Assembly: GCA_047967505.1 (NCBI GenBank)
Contig: CM106541.1
Origin: Dipteris shenzhenensis
Taxonomy: Eukaryota; Polypodiophyta; Polypodiopsida; Gleicheniales
DNA length: 64,000 nucleotides
Reading direction: 5' to 3' (one strand)
Of this stretch, positions 42,860 through 53,861 are shown one piece after another. Numbering within the stretch: position 1 is the first letter of the stretch; each line of letters begins with the position of its first letter. The notes beneath the pieces are model-generated. The model searched no databases, was not told the origin of the DNA, and saw only the letters and a list, made by a program, of their open reading frames with translations. Made by a program: the position numbers and the translations under genes.

Positions 42860-43740
42860 GTTTTGTGAGACTTGTCCACTATTTAATTGTTTCTTTGTAA
42901 ACTTGGTCAGCATCCAGACACGGTTTGTGGAACCCATTCACTTTTTATGACAGACTGTCTTCCTATGATTTTTCGAGATTGCTGACATGCTGCAAAGAAT
43001 GAAGATTTCCCTTCATCAAGGTTTATCTTTGCAGATGGTGGGGTCGCTTCTTACTTTTTGGCCCCCATGGGCCATGAGTATTAACGGCGGTGTTCTGCAA
43101 TTTTACGCTTCGTCCTCTTGGCCTTTATTTCTGTATCTAATAAGGGCACATTGAGCTGGGGCCTTCATAGCCGTCGGAGACTCGGTTAACTATCAAGCAT
43201 TTCTGTGTGCCTTCGCCTATGACTGATTAGTTTGAAGCGGTGTGTAGTACACTCCACCCTGTTACCACGACGTTGAAGCCAAGGAAAGAATGATTCGGAG
43301 ATGAAAGAGACGACGGCAGATGGTGAGACTCGTTAAAATGAGCCCATGTTATCTATGGCAGCGCGTTACAAAAGAACTACCCAAATTATAATACATAGAG
43401 TAAGCCATCCTCAACCACTTCCAACTTGAACGTAGATGTTCCCTAAGCCATCCAGTAAAAAGCATTTGCTTCAGGGCTGGCTCTGGGTTAAGAGTAATGC
43501 AAGAGGTTGCAAGAGATCCACTTTGTGCATTGGAAGAGGACCATCATCTCAACATCAGGCGGAGCGCATCAAGCACTTTGTGCAAAAGCACGCATATGAT
43601 CTCTTCATTCAACTAATTTTATAAGTGGAACTCTATTCTTCTAGAGATTATACTATTAGTCTAACTTGAAAAGTTTCAAGTAATCCGGCAATGATGGTTT
43701 ATAAATTAAATACCGCAAGGTAGGCCTCATTCTCCCCTAG
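42860..43740. other. Upstream region of the GTPase gene, no other gene seen
   Basis: Moderate GC content and no repeats recognised. It could hold the promoter and a 5' exon of the minus-strand GTPase gene. The short frame 43436-43624 has no domain. Confidence 0.4.
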
Positions 43741-44059
43741 ATCTTGAATGCTTTTGTTCTAGCTTCTTTAGTCAGTGCTAGATTTAGAAATCCAATTTGC
43801 TTCCTTTGTTTAGATCCAATCCTTTGTTTAGATCCAATTGTCTGCTTTGTTGGAACGAGGAAAGGGATCAACGAAAAATTAATTTCAAATTGGCCAAAGC
43901 CGAAACAAATGCATATTTTAAACACTCAAATCTCCGTTTGGCACATGCATTGATCGGCATACTTTTCAAGATTCATTTCATCGTGAAACATGTTGTCAAT
44001 CATTGGAAACTTGGATTGGCTTTTGAAATTCTGGCTAAGTCTCAATCCAAGGCTCTGAG

Positions 44060-44250
44060 ACCTTCCATCTCCTCCCTTCATTTCCATATGCTCCTTCCTC
44101 CCAAAGTCGCCTCTTGTCTTTCCACCTCCTCCCCACTCAAAGCTAGCCTCTTGTCTTTCCATCTCCTCCCCGCTCTCAAAGCCTCCATCCAAGAGCTCCT
44201 TCTTTGGAACACGTGGCAGGCTCTTGTTCTCTAAGCTACCACGTGCCCTC
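44060..44250. repeat. CCATCTCCTCCC repeat followed by inverted G-box pair, copy 2
   Basis: TCTTTCCATCTCCTCCCC words repeat, then ACACGTGG (44209-44216) and CCACGTGC (44239-44246) in inverted orientation 30 bp apart. It corresponds to 40340-40510 in the same order and orientation. Confidence 0.7.
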
Positions 44251-44259
44251 ATTTTTTTC

Positions 44260-45330
44260 CCTCCTGTCCATGGTTACACATAAAAAACTTGATTTGTTAT
44301 TTTGTTCATTATAAAGTGAAAGTTGGTCAAATACATTGACTTAATCAAAACACACCTCCCCTCCAAGTTTACATCATAAACTTGATTTTTTGTACTAAAC
44401 ACTCTGATAATGCATATCTTACACACAAGAAGCTTTAATGTTAACTTTTACTATTTACTTATATGATTGCATTTATACAATATTCAATCCAATATATTTG
44501 CACTTATTAGTCAAATACATTCACAAAGTCAAAGAATAGCATAAAGTACAACTTGCACAAATACATTGAGCTATATTTTATGAAGAAATGTATTTCCAAT
44601 AGTACACCAATAAACTATTATCATCACACATCAACTTCTGGATCCTTCTCTTTTTTAACACCTCTTTTTATGCATTGTCACTTTTTCCTCATCAAAGCTT
44701 ATTATCTAGCCCCCACACACTTGACCTTTAAAAATAGTTGCTAGTGTGAGGCTTGTAACAATTATAATTTCAAAAAAAAATTGCATTTAAACGAAAACTT
44801 CTAAAGTACCAAAAGGAGCTAAACCTACCAAACAAATGTGCTACTTTGCATAAAACCGATCAATTCAATATTAGTGAAAAATTAGCCATAAGCGCATTTT
44901 TAGAATGGAAATTGTATGAAATGGTGACGAGCATTAGCTAATCTTGTCTCAACATCCTCATACTAAGTCCTAAAAGAATGCAGCCCTTACTTCCACTTCT
45001 CAAACTCTTTGTTCTTCTCCTACATATCTCTTGGCAGTTCCCCTCCATTTGGATGGGGGTCTTCATGGTTCCCCTTCCCCTCCCATTTGTATGTAATTAT
45101 GTAGAACACAACATGCAAGAAGAACTTGTGGTGCAAATCGCAACTCCATGTGCCATGGTCTTTCAAAATAGCAAATGCATTCTCTTTCTTCACCCTACCT
45201 TTGTTGATGTGCTTATCAAACAATTGTCTCTCTTAAAAGTATTTCCCACCCTTTGCATTGAATGATTTCATTAAAAATGTTGTGGGCTTGTAAGTAGAGT
45301 CTCCTACCACATAGGGCTTAAATTTTCTCC
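44260..45330. other. AT-rich, no gene seen
   Basis: Short frames only (44553-44744, 44978-45265), none with a recognisable domain. Confidence 0.5.
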
Positions 45331-45478
45331 TTGAAGCTCAATGGTGGGAGACATCAAGAGCTCGTCTTGCTTCATATATCTTAATATAGATGACTTCTTG
45401 AATTGAGTGGGAGTCATGCATGTTGCATGGTGTAGCACGAGTGTAGCATAAACAACACTCCAAATTAGTTTTCATGAG

Positions 45479-45930
45479 TACCTCGATCGAGGTATGTGCC
45501 ATCCGATAGGGCAGATGACATACCTCGATCGAGGTATCGTGGCAAGTACAGGAACCTTGATCCTGGTATGCTGGACCGATGACTCGGCCGCATGTCCGAT
45601 ACCACGATCGAGGTATGTGGCATCTGGCTGGCAGCTGACATACCTCGATCGAGGTATCGTGGCAGGTCCATACCTCGATTGAGGTAGATGGACCGATGTG
45701 TATGGGGCATGTCGAATACCTCGATCGAGGTATCGAGGTATGATGGAGCGATGTATATGTGGAATGTAAATACCTCGATCGAGGTATCATGGCATGTCTA
45801 TACCTCGATCGAGGTATGATGGATCGATATGTATGTGGCATGTGAAATACCTCGATCGAGGTAGTGAAACCCTAAATTTTGTATATAAAGAGAGGGACCC
45901 CCCCTCATTCTTCATACCTCGATCGAGCTC
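45479..45930. promoter_or_regulatory. Array of eleven 16-bp palindromes TACCTCGATCGAGGTA
   Basis: Copies start at 45479, 45521, 45553 (degenerate), 45600 (one change), 45641, 45671 (one change), 45717, 45771, 45801, 45848 and 45915 (right half altered). Six or seven are perfect. Spacings follow a pattern of about 30 then 46-47 bp, giving three-palindrome groups at 45521, 45641 and 45771. Between them the words TCGTGGCA, GGACCGATG and TATGTGGCATGT also recur. Ten copies lie immediately upstream of a TATA box and one in the leader, so they are placed like binding sites for a dimeric DNA-binding protein. Confidence 0.85.
45867..45900 (+). promoter_or_regulatory. Core promoter: telo-box plus TATA box
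   Basis: AAACCCTAAA (45867-45876) is followed by TATATAAA (45882-45889). The transcript would begin at about 45915, so the last palindrome lies at or just after the start of transcription. Confidence 0.65.
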
Positions 45931-45946
45931 CTCCTCATCGAAATCG

Positions 45947-46035
45947 ATGGATTTGCGAGAGCTCGATGGAATTGCAGTAGCGACGGAGAACGACCGACGG
46001 ACAACGACGGAGATGGACGGAGCGAGAGATTCCAG
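45947..46035 (+). CDS. Short first coding exon of an unrecognised gene
   Basis: The ATG in a good context (GAAATCGATGGAT) opens a 29-codon frame plus two bases. The product begins MDLRELDGIAVATENDRRTT, and the exon ends at TCCAG followed by GTAAGG, a good splice donor at 46036. It stands 50-60 bp behind the TATA box of the palindrome-array promoter. I found no second exon: the following 1 kb is AT-rich tandem repeat and a retroelement LTR is inserted at 47091. The coding region at 47983 cannot be joined in phase by the splice sites I see (a TAG results). The gene may be disrupted, or its next exon may lie further away. Confidence 0.4.
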
Positions 46036-46086
46036 GTAAGGTTTTTTTAATGTAGCTTTTTTTTTGCGAAAATTTATTTAAATTTT

Positions 46087-47080
46087 AGTTTACAGGAATA
46101 TCTAATCTAATTATAAAATATTTTTAAATTTCAAATGCATTTTAAAGTTTTTTTAATTTATTTTTTGAATTACGTAATTTTTTATTTAAAATGTGAAAAT
46201 GTATATATTTTGTTTTTTTAAATCATCTATTTAAAAAAAAGAGATTAAAGTTAGTTTTTAAATTAGTGCTATTTTTATTTAAATAAAAAACGTTTAAATT
46301 TTATTTTTTTAAATCATCTTTTTTAAAAAAAAGAAAATAAGAGTTTAAGGTAGCTTTTATGTTATTTAAGTTAGTGAAGTTTTTATTTAAATGTCAAAAA
46401 GTATATATATATTTTTTTTATAATCATCTATTTTAAAAAAAAGAGATTAAAGTAGTTTTTATGTTAATTCTTAAATTACTGAAGTTTTGAATTAAATATA
46501 ACGTTTAAATTTTATTTTTAGAAATCATCCATTAAAAAAAAGAAAATAAGAGTTTAAAGTAGCTTTTATATTATTTTAGTTTATAGGAATATCTAATTTA
46601 ATTATAAAATATTTCAAAATTTCAAATGCATTTTAAAGTTTTTTTTAATTATTTTTTTTAATTACGTAATTTTTTATTTAAAATGTGAAAATGTATATAT
46701 TTTGTTTTTTAAAATCATCTATTTAAAAAAAGAGAGATTAAAGTAGTTTTTATGTTATTTTTCAACTTAGTGCTATTTTTATTTAAATAAAAAAATGTTT
46801 AAATTTTAGTTTTAAAAATCATCTTTTAAAAAAAAAGAAAATAAGAGTTTAAGGTAGCTTTTATGTTATTTAAGTTAGTGAAGTTTTTATTTAAATGTCA
46901 AAAAGTATATATTTTATTTTTTAAAATCATCTATTAAAAAAAAAAGAGATTAAAGTAGTTTGCATGTTATTTTTTAAATTAGTGAAGTTTTGAATTAAAT
47001 ATAATGTTTAAATTTTGTTTTTAGAAATCATCTATTAAAAAAAAGAAAATAAGAGTTTAAAGTAGCTTTTATATTATTTT
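46087..47080. repeat. Tandem duplication of a ~0.5-kb AT-rich unit
   Basis: Copies 46087-46577 and 46578-47080 both start AGTTTA(C/T)AGGAATATCTAAT. Each contains smaller internal repeats ending in AAAAGAGATTAAAGTAG or AAAATAAGAGTTTAA. They lie in the putative first intron of the gene at 45947. Confidence 0.85.
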
Positions 47081-47090
47081 AGTTAAGAGT

Positions 47091-47586
47091 TGTTTCATAA
47101 TTTAGGTAGAGTAAGTAGGCTGAGTTAACAAGCTAGAGCAAGATGATCTAGTTAAGGCCTAGTCAAAAAGTTGTTTAGGGCTAGCTATTCCCAACTAGCT
47201 AGGAGCCAGTCATGCCAACCAATCATTCAACAGATGCTCCAAGTCAAGCAGTATAACCAAGGTTATCTCAATGACCATAACCTATCTCTATCCTATAAAT
47301 ATTGTCATTTCCTATATATTCTATACATTTCAAGATGCTATTCTACTTTAGTTTGGCATATGTTTAGAGGTGCAATTTGACTTCCACTTGCAATTATTGA
47401 GAGGTGCATTTGTCCACCTTCATATGGAATATTCTAGGATGCAGGTCTTGCCTTGGGTTATATCTTTCAAGTTAGCATCTATTCCTTGTAGTCCATTTTA
47501 GTGTATTGTACATAACATTTTCTTTCTATCACTCAGTATCTTTACATCTCTCTTCCAAAAATACACCTCTACTACATACTTTGACA
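47091..47586 (+). mobile_element. Probable solo or truncated copia-type LTR
   Basis: Starts TGTTTCATAATT at the end of the AT-rich duplication, has a TATA box (CCTATAAATA near 47294) and ends CTTTGACA, followed by TGCTATTAGAGCC (47587-47599), one base away from the copia-type PBS. No gag follows. Confidence 0.5.
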
Positions 47587-47982
47587 TGCTATTAGAGCCC
47601 ATGGTAGTCTAGAGCCTCGAAAAATGGACGGAGCATCTAGAACAAAAGCTATTTGCTATTAATTACAGCAAGGGTGGGTAGTATAGACAAGGAGAATGAT
47701 CTTGAAGAAACCGACTTTGTAAAGTAAACAACTTGTAAATAATTGTAAATACGAATTGAATTTGCAACATAGCACTGTTGTAGGCATAGCCACACATTTG
47801 GCCCATCTACCGGTAGGTGCATAGGATGATCCCAACGACATCCTACCTCATCAAGGAGTACGTAAATAGTTTTCATTACGTAAATAGATTATAAGTCATA
47901 TTGAATAGAATATTATTTTCATTACCCAAATAGAATATTAATTTCCATGTGTTTCTTTTGTGCATGCGCTAGCCAGCGCACA

Positions 47983-48990
47983 GGTTCTAGCACCACTGTT
48001 CGTATGCAGATAGCGATTTTAAGAGCTGAGATGAGGGCACTGCAGGATGCTAGGGCACCCCCTCACTTGGTTGCAAGTCTAGATTCAGTCATTGATGCTC
48101 TGGGTCGATTGGACATAGTTGAGGACGTTGTGGATACCTTTCAGGCACAGGCTGAGGCAGAGATCACTAGTCATGGCTTGGATTGGAGAGCATTCGAGAG
48201 TTGTTTGAGCGTGAGTCACCTCACAGGCAGGCCTTAGAGGATATGTTTTGGGATGGTCACACTGAGGCGATGCGACCACGATCAGGGCTGCCCTTTCATA
48301 TTTTACGTTGTAGGCACCTCGTCATAGCAGCAGACATTTATCCGAGATATCTTGCTACGAATGGTGGTCCATTGCCTCACAACCGTCAGATAGCCAGGTC
48401 ATTTGCCATGCAGCTATACGCCGAGTTTGTGCTTGGTCATCGAGTACACTACCTTAGTACTACCCGTCCAGGATCAGGAGTGGGACATGGTAGGACGGGG
48501 CGTCAGGAGTGTCAGACTGCAGGTGTTCGGTGTCGACGTGAGGCACCAGAGCTGCACACTATCCCTGCACCGGCATTACGAGCTGTTGGAGGATGGATTA
48601 GGGGGGATGTTCATTCAATGGCATCATCCTTGCACGACATGGTCTCTGCCCTATCGAGATCACTTTCGATTCCACCTCCCACATCTATGGAGCCTCCCAC
48701 ATCTACACCACCTCCCACATCTACACCGCCTCAGCACGAGTTGGAGACTCGAGACGCACGAATTGCATTGTTGGCCGAGTCTAGGGATGAGGTTAGTTAT
48801 TCTGATTATTTTACTTTATTTGTTTGTTGCGTGTTTTGAACTGAAGTTTTTTTGTTAATTCTCACCATGTACGCGACATGTTTGCATTGCAAGCACATCT
48901 ATTGCGATAGGATATGGAGTCTCATGTACGACTATTGGAGGCAGATTTGGAGGAGCAGAGGATTCGGACATGCATAGCGTACCATCGAGC
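47983..48990 (+). pseudogene. Unrecognised gene fragment with helical and coiled-coil parts
   Basis: After an acceptor-like CGCACAG the first frame gives RMQIAILRAEMRALQDARAP and then SVIDALGRLDIVEDVVDTFQ. Near 48180 the reading frame must shift to continue ESIRELFERESPHRQALEDM and PRYLATNGGPLPHNRQIARS, through to GHRVHYLST. A Pro/Thr/Ser linker (PPTSTPPPTSTPP) precedes a coiled coil (ELETRDARIALLAESRDEV). A splice donor-like GAGGTTAGTT follows at about 48792, and a further coiled-coil piece (MESHVRLLEADLEEQRIRT) resumes at 48914. No known domain. The 187-bp satellite begins straight after the last coiled-coil residues. Probably element-derived, but I cannot name the family. Confidence 0.4.
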
Positions 48991-49012
48991 GGAGCACTAT
49001 ATTTTGCACGTG

Positions 49013-51092
49013 GAGACCAAATCTTGTGTGGATGTATGCATTATACCTTCCACATGGCGCATACCAAATCAGTTGGAGACCAAATCTTGCATGGATGTAC
49101 GTCTAAGGTAGCCTAAGAGCCGTGCAAAGTTTAATCCCCAACAGATAAGTCCACATGCGTATTTGGTTAGTACGTGCGCCATTTTTCATATGGAGTCACT
49201 AGTAGGAAGTGCTTGCAAAAATGTACGCATTATACCTTCCATGTGGCACATACCAAATCAGTTGGAGACCAAATCTTGCGTGGATGTACATCTAGGGTAG
49301 CCTAAGAGCCGTGCGAAGTTTCATCCCCAATAGGGTTTAGGGTTTAGGGTTTAGGGTTTTTTAGGGTTTAGGGTTTCTAAGGGTTTAGGGTTTAGGGTTT
49401 AGTCGTGCTAGTAGGGATTGTAAAAATGTACGCATTATACCTTCCACATGGCGCATACCAAATTAGTTGGAGACCAAATCTTGCGTGGATGTATGTCTAG
49501 GGTAGCCTAAGAGCCGTACAAAGTTTAATCCCCAACAGATAACTCCACACGCGTATTTCGTTAGTACGTGCGCCATTTTTCATACATAGTCATGCTAGTA
49601 GGGATTGTAAAAATGTACACATTATACCTTCCATGTGGCGCATACCAAATCAGTTGGAGACCAAATCTTGCGTGGATGTACGTCTAGGATAGCCTAAGAG
49701 CCGTACAAAGTGTAATCCCCAACAGATAAGTCCACATGCCTATTTGGTTAGTACGTGCACCATTTTTCATACGTAGTCGTGCTAGTAGGGATTGTAAAAA
49801 TGTACGCATTATACCTTGCACGTGGCGCATACCAAATCAGTTGGAGACCAAATCTTGCGTGGATGTATGTCTAGGGTAGCCTAAGAGCCGTGCGAAGTTT
49901 CATCCCCAACAGATAAGTCCAGATGCGTATTTGGTTAGTACGTGCGCCGTTTTTCATACGCAATCGTGCTAGTAGGGATTGTAAAAATGTACGCATTATA
50001 CCTTCCATGTGGCGCATACCAAATCAGTTGGAGACCAAATCTTGCGTGGATGTATGTCTAGGGTAGCCTAAGAGCCGTGCGAAGTTTCATCCCCAACAGA
50101 TAAGTCCACATGCCTATTTGGTTAGTACGTGCACCATTTTTCATACGTAGTCGTGCTAGTAGGGATTGTAAAAATGTACGCATTATACCTTCCACGTGGC
50201 GCATACCAAATCAGTTGGAGACCAAATCTTGCGTGCATGTACGTCTAGGGTAGCCTAAGAGCCCTGCAAAGTTTAATCCCCAACAGATAAGTCCACATGC
50301 CTATTTGGTTAGTAGGTGCGCCATTTTTCATACATAGTCATGCTAGTAGGGATTGTAAAAATGTACGCATTATACCTTCCACGTGGCGCATACCAAATCA
50401 GTTGGAGACCAAATCTTGCGTGGATGTATGTCTAGGGTAACCTAAGAGCCGTGCAAAGTTTCATCCCTAACACATAAGTCCACATGCCTATTTGGTTAGT
50501 ACGTGCACCATTTTTCATACGTAGTCATGCTAGTAGGGATTGTAAAAATGTACGCATTATACCTTCCACGTGGTGCATACCAAATCAGTTGGAGACCAAA
50601 TCTTGCGTGGATGTACATCTAGGGTATCCTAAGAGCCGTGCAAAGTTTAATCCCCAACAGATAAGTCCACATGCCTATTTGGTTAGTACGTGCGCCATTT
50701 TTCATACGTAGTCATGCTAGTAGGGATTGTAAAAATCTACGCATTATACGTTCCACATGGCGCATACCAAATCAATTGGAGACCAAATCTTACGTGGATG
50801 TATGTCTAGGGTAGCCTAAGAGCCGTGCGAAGTTTCATCCCCAACAGATAAGTCCACACCTGTATTTCATTAGTACGTGCACCATTTTTCATACGTAGTC
50901 GTGCTAGTAGGGATTGTAAAAATGTACGCATTATACCTTCCACGTGGTGCATACCAAATCAGTTGGAGACCAAATCTTGCATGGATGTACGTCTAGGGTA
51001 ACCCAAGAGCAGTGCAAAGTTTAATCCCCAACAGATAAGTCCACGTGCATATTTGGTTAGTACGTGCGCCATTTTTCATACGTAGTCATGCT
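49013..51092. repeat. 187-bp satellite array, about eleven monomers
   Basis: The word GTAGGGATTGTAAAAATGTACGC recurs at 49411, 49598, 49785, 49972, 50159, 50346, 50533, 50720 and 50907, exactly 187 bp apart each time. Monomers differ by a few substitutions but almost no indels. The earliest monomer is diverged; the second has part of its sequence replaced by telomeric repeats (49331-49402). The array ends abruptly at about 51092, where the inverted element copy begins. Confidence 0.95.
49331..49402 (+). repeat. Short telomeric (TTTAGGG)n insert within a satellite monomer
   Basis: About nine TTTAGGG units, with GGGTTTTTTAGGG and GGGTTTCTAAGGG variants, stand in place of about 50 bp of monomer sequence; that monomer is 210 bp instead of 187. 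Confidence 0.95.
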
Positions 51093-51119
51093 AGAAGAGG
51101 GAATAGCTAAGGTCCTCTG

Positions 51120-51391
51120 GGACAGGAGAGAGAAGAATCTCGCTGCCTCCGCATCACTCATGGATCGACAAACTCACTAGGACTCCTGACGAATCCATGG
51201 GTTGCTAGGAAATAAGTTCCCTGAGGGGTAGTTGTAGGGGTAGGCCCGAGAGGAGTTGGGTCGTGGGGAGTCCATCCAGGGGTAGTTGTAGGGGTAGGCC
51301 CCTCAGGAGTCGGCAGGGCTAAGTGGATAGAAAGTCGTCTAGAGAGTACAGCCCATGATGTCTCCTCCAACGAGGAGCCCCCCATGATCAC
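51120..51391 (-). pseudogene. Unrecognised element protein, copy 2
   Basis: The minus frame has a Pro/Thr-rich linker (PTPEGPTPTTTP; LGPTPTTTPQG) and ATHGFVRSPSEFVDP, then, after a one-base shift, SDAEAARFFSLLSQRTLAIP. It matches the protein at 19706-19970. Its N-terminus is diverged. Comparison of the two copies shows which stops in copy 1 are secondary. Confidence 0.5.
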
Positions 51392-51699
51392 GGGTTTCGT
51401 ACTCTTTAGACGTGCAATGTGGTGACATGTCTAATTTGGGGGGATTGGACAAACACAAAAAAACAAGAAAACAAACACAAACACAAGAGTGGGTAAGAAG
51501 CAAAAAGACAATTTACTTAAAAGACAATACTTACACTTTACTTAAAAGACAATTTATTAGTCAAAACTCAAGTTCAATTTACTAAAACTATGAAAAGACA
51601 ATTTACTTAAGACCATCATATATTATCATATATCTCCATAAGTTACATTCACCATATGTATCCAAAAGAGTATTCATATACCAAATTTGGGTCCAAAAG

Positions 51700-52540
51700 A
51701 GTGTTCAGGTCCAAAATTTATATCCAAAAGTGAAGGAAAAGAGAGGACAGAAGAGGAAAAGAGAGGATGCATGACAGAAAAGAGAGGATGGAAGAGGAAA
51801 AGAGAGGGGAGAAAGAGGGAGGGAAAAGAGAGGAAAAGAGAGGGGAAAGAGAGGGAGGGGAGAAAAGAGAGGATGGAAGAGGAAAAGAGACAACAAAAAA
51901 GGCAAGAGGATTGAAGAGGAAAAGAGAGGGAGGGGAGAAAAGAGAGGATGGAAGAGGAAAAGAGACAACAAAAAAGGGAAGAGGATTGAAGAGGAAAAGA
52001 GAGGGGAAAAGAGGGAGGAAAAAGGGAGGAAAAGAGAGGGGAAAGAGAGGGAGGGGATAAAAGAGAGGGGAAAAGAGAGGATGGAAGAGGAAAAGAGAGG
52101 GGAGAAAGAGGGGGAAAAAGAGAAGAGAGGGGAGAAGAGAGGAAATAAGAGAAGAGAGGAGAAGAGATGAAAGAAGAGAGGGGAGAAGAGAGGAAAAGAG
52201 AGAAGAAAAGAGAGGGGGAAAGAGAGGAAAAGAGAGGGGAGAAAGAGGGAGGGAAAAGAGAAGAGAGGAGTGAAGGAAAAGACAAGAGAGGAGTGAAGGA
52301 AAAGAAAGGATGGAAGAGGAAAAGAGAGCAGAGTAAGAGGAAAAGAGAGGATGCACGACGGAAAAGAGAGGAGTGAAGGAAAAGAGGGGAAAAGATGGAG
52401 GGGAAAGAGAGGAAAAGAGAGGGGAAAGAGAGGATGGAAGAGGAAAAGAGAGGTGAGAAAGATGGGAAAAATAGAAGAAAGGGGAGAAGAGAGGAAATAA
52501 GAGAAGAGAGGAGAAGAGAGGGCAACTTTCCAAAGGGTAT
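51700..52540. repeat. Polypurine (GAGAGGAAAAGA)n tract
   Basis: About 840 bp of nearly pure A/G on the plus strand. Frames of up to 305 codons on the minus strand are Ser/Phe/Leu/Pro strings and are not genes. Confidence 0.9.
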
Positions 52541-52699
52541 GGATTGAAGAGACAAAGAGAAGCCTACAAACAAGGAGAAAGAATGAAAACAATAGGTAGA
52601 GTTTCATGCTCTTCTCTTTCATGATTGTTTTTCATGTATTGTTTCTTCCTTTAGAGAAAGAAAATGTAAGGAAAGGAGGAGAGAAACTTTAGGCAAAGT

Positions 52700-53860
52700 T
52701 GTGTTTAGCAGGGGAGAATGCTTAGGTGGCACTATGCCACATGGTAGGCCTCTAACTTTAACCAAAGCTAAGCAAACTCAACCATGGTTAATTCCAATCA
52801 TTCCACATGTCAATCAATGAGAACCTTTCAAAAGAAAGAAGATTTGATGATGCACATGGGCGACGATGGAGATCTAAGGTAGCGTAGCCTGTGTACAGAG
52901 GCATGAAGAGCCATAGGTCTGTTCGTTTGAAGGTAGCATTGCCTTGTGGAGTTGCTAACAAAATCAGATTGTTGTTGTTATTGCCATCAGTTGTGAATGC
53001 CATTTGCCTGGTCTATGCTCATGCACGCCGCATGAGTCGTGTTGAAGCTTGTTGACATTGGCTGCTATTGTTGTGGGGTTTTGCCATTGATAGACTTCAT
53101 TTTATCTCGCCAGGCTTGTCATGTGACTACTTGATCGTTAGAGTGCTATGCCTTTGTATAGTTGTGAGGCACTATAGGTTGTTGGCTACATCTAATGTGA
53201 GTCTGCAAGCTTGTAGCTACATAGCTTACCTTCTCAAAAGGAAACATTGCTTAAATCTCGGATCTCCTAGCTCATTGTTGTGTCAGTAAAGTAGAGCTCG
53301 GCTGCATGTATTGCAAAGAAAGCAGAGGTGAAACCAAAACATAAGAGAATTTTCCACCTTTGAATGTGAGCAAATGTTGTATAGTCATAGGAATTCTGCC
53401 TTGGGCATTTGTTTGCTCCACCCAGTACTGATGCTTATTTTGGTTGAAGTTTGCAGTAGTAGCTGCTTGTCTTTTGTTGATGCTGAGTCCCTAGATGTAG
53501 AAGTCTTTCACTATTTCACCTATTGCCGTTAGTCGTCTTGCTTTGGTATGTCACTGTAGCTCTTGCAAAGTAGGTTTAGGAGACAAAGGGAATCTTAGAT
53601 GAATTCTACATGAAGGGTGTGGCTCTCTCTCTACCAATCTGTCAGATGCTTTGGTCTAACTCAAATACTATGGCATCATCTCTCTCACTCTCCCTCAAGT
53701 CTCTCACACAAGTATATTGAGCTTCAATATGTACAACTCACACTACAGAAGTTTGAACTAAGAGGTTCTCAAGCCTAAAGGAAGACCTCTTCACCCTCTA
53801 CAAGATGGGATAAGAAAAAGCTAGGCTAGAAGTGCAAGACCTAAGCTTTGATACCATATG
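52700..53860. other. No gene seen; may be the interior of the minus-strand LTR element
   Basis: Mixed sequence with short frames only. It lies downstream (minus sense) of the LTR and PBS at 53.86 kb but shows no gag or pol motif, so the element may be non-autonomous. Confidence 0.4.
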
Positions 53861-53861
53861 G

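Larger units (their letters stand above)
51110..52700 (-). mobile_element. Unclassified two-copy element, copy 2 (inverted)
   Basis: Read on the minus strand: TTTCTCCTTGTTTGTAGGC with CTCTTCAATCCATACCCTTT (52585-52530), an 840-bp pyrimidine tract (52540-51700), TTGTTTTTTTGTGTTTGTCC, TTAGACATG, and a coding start that parallels copy 1 at 18380-19960. The ATGC palindromic words of copy 1 are missing from its tract. The copy ends soon after the conserved FFSLLSQRT block, at the satellite junction. Confidence 0.55.

Noticed and set aside
45338-45841. 167-codon minus frame with YLDRGM/IPRSRY repeats
   Set aside because: It is the translated palindrome array and is open on both strands because the palindrome lacks stop triplets.
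45479-45930. CRISPR-like array
   Set aside because: The repeated unit is a 16-bp palindrome and the spacers are themselves related to each other; the plant context and adjacent TATA box point elsewhere.
47947-48237. Joining the exon at 45947-46035 to the coding region at 47983 as one gene
   Set aside because: With the visible donor (two-base overhang) and acceptor the joined frame meets TAG at once, and an LTR lies between.
49013-51092. Tandem coding repeats
   Set aside because: The 187-bp period is not a multiple of three and all frames are broken; short frames such as 50484-50711 are accidental.
51674-52622. Three overlapping minus frames of 271-305 codons
   Set aside because: All come from the polypurine tract and are Ser/Phe/Leu/Pro strings in three frames at once.
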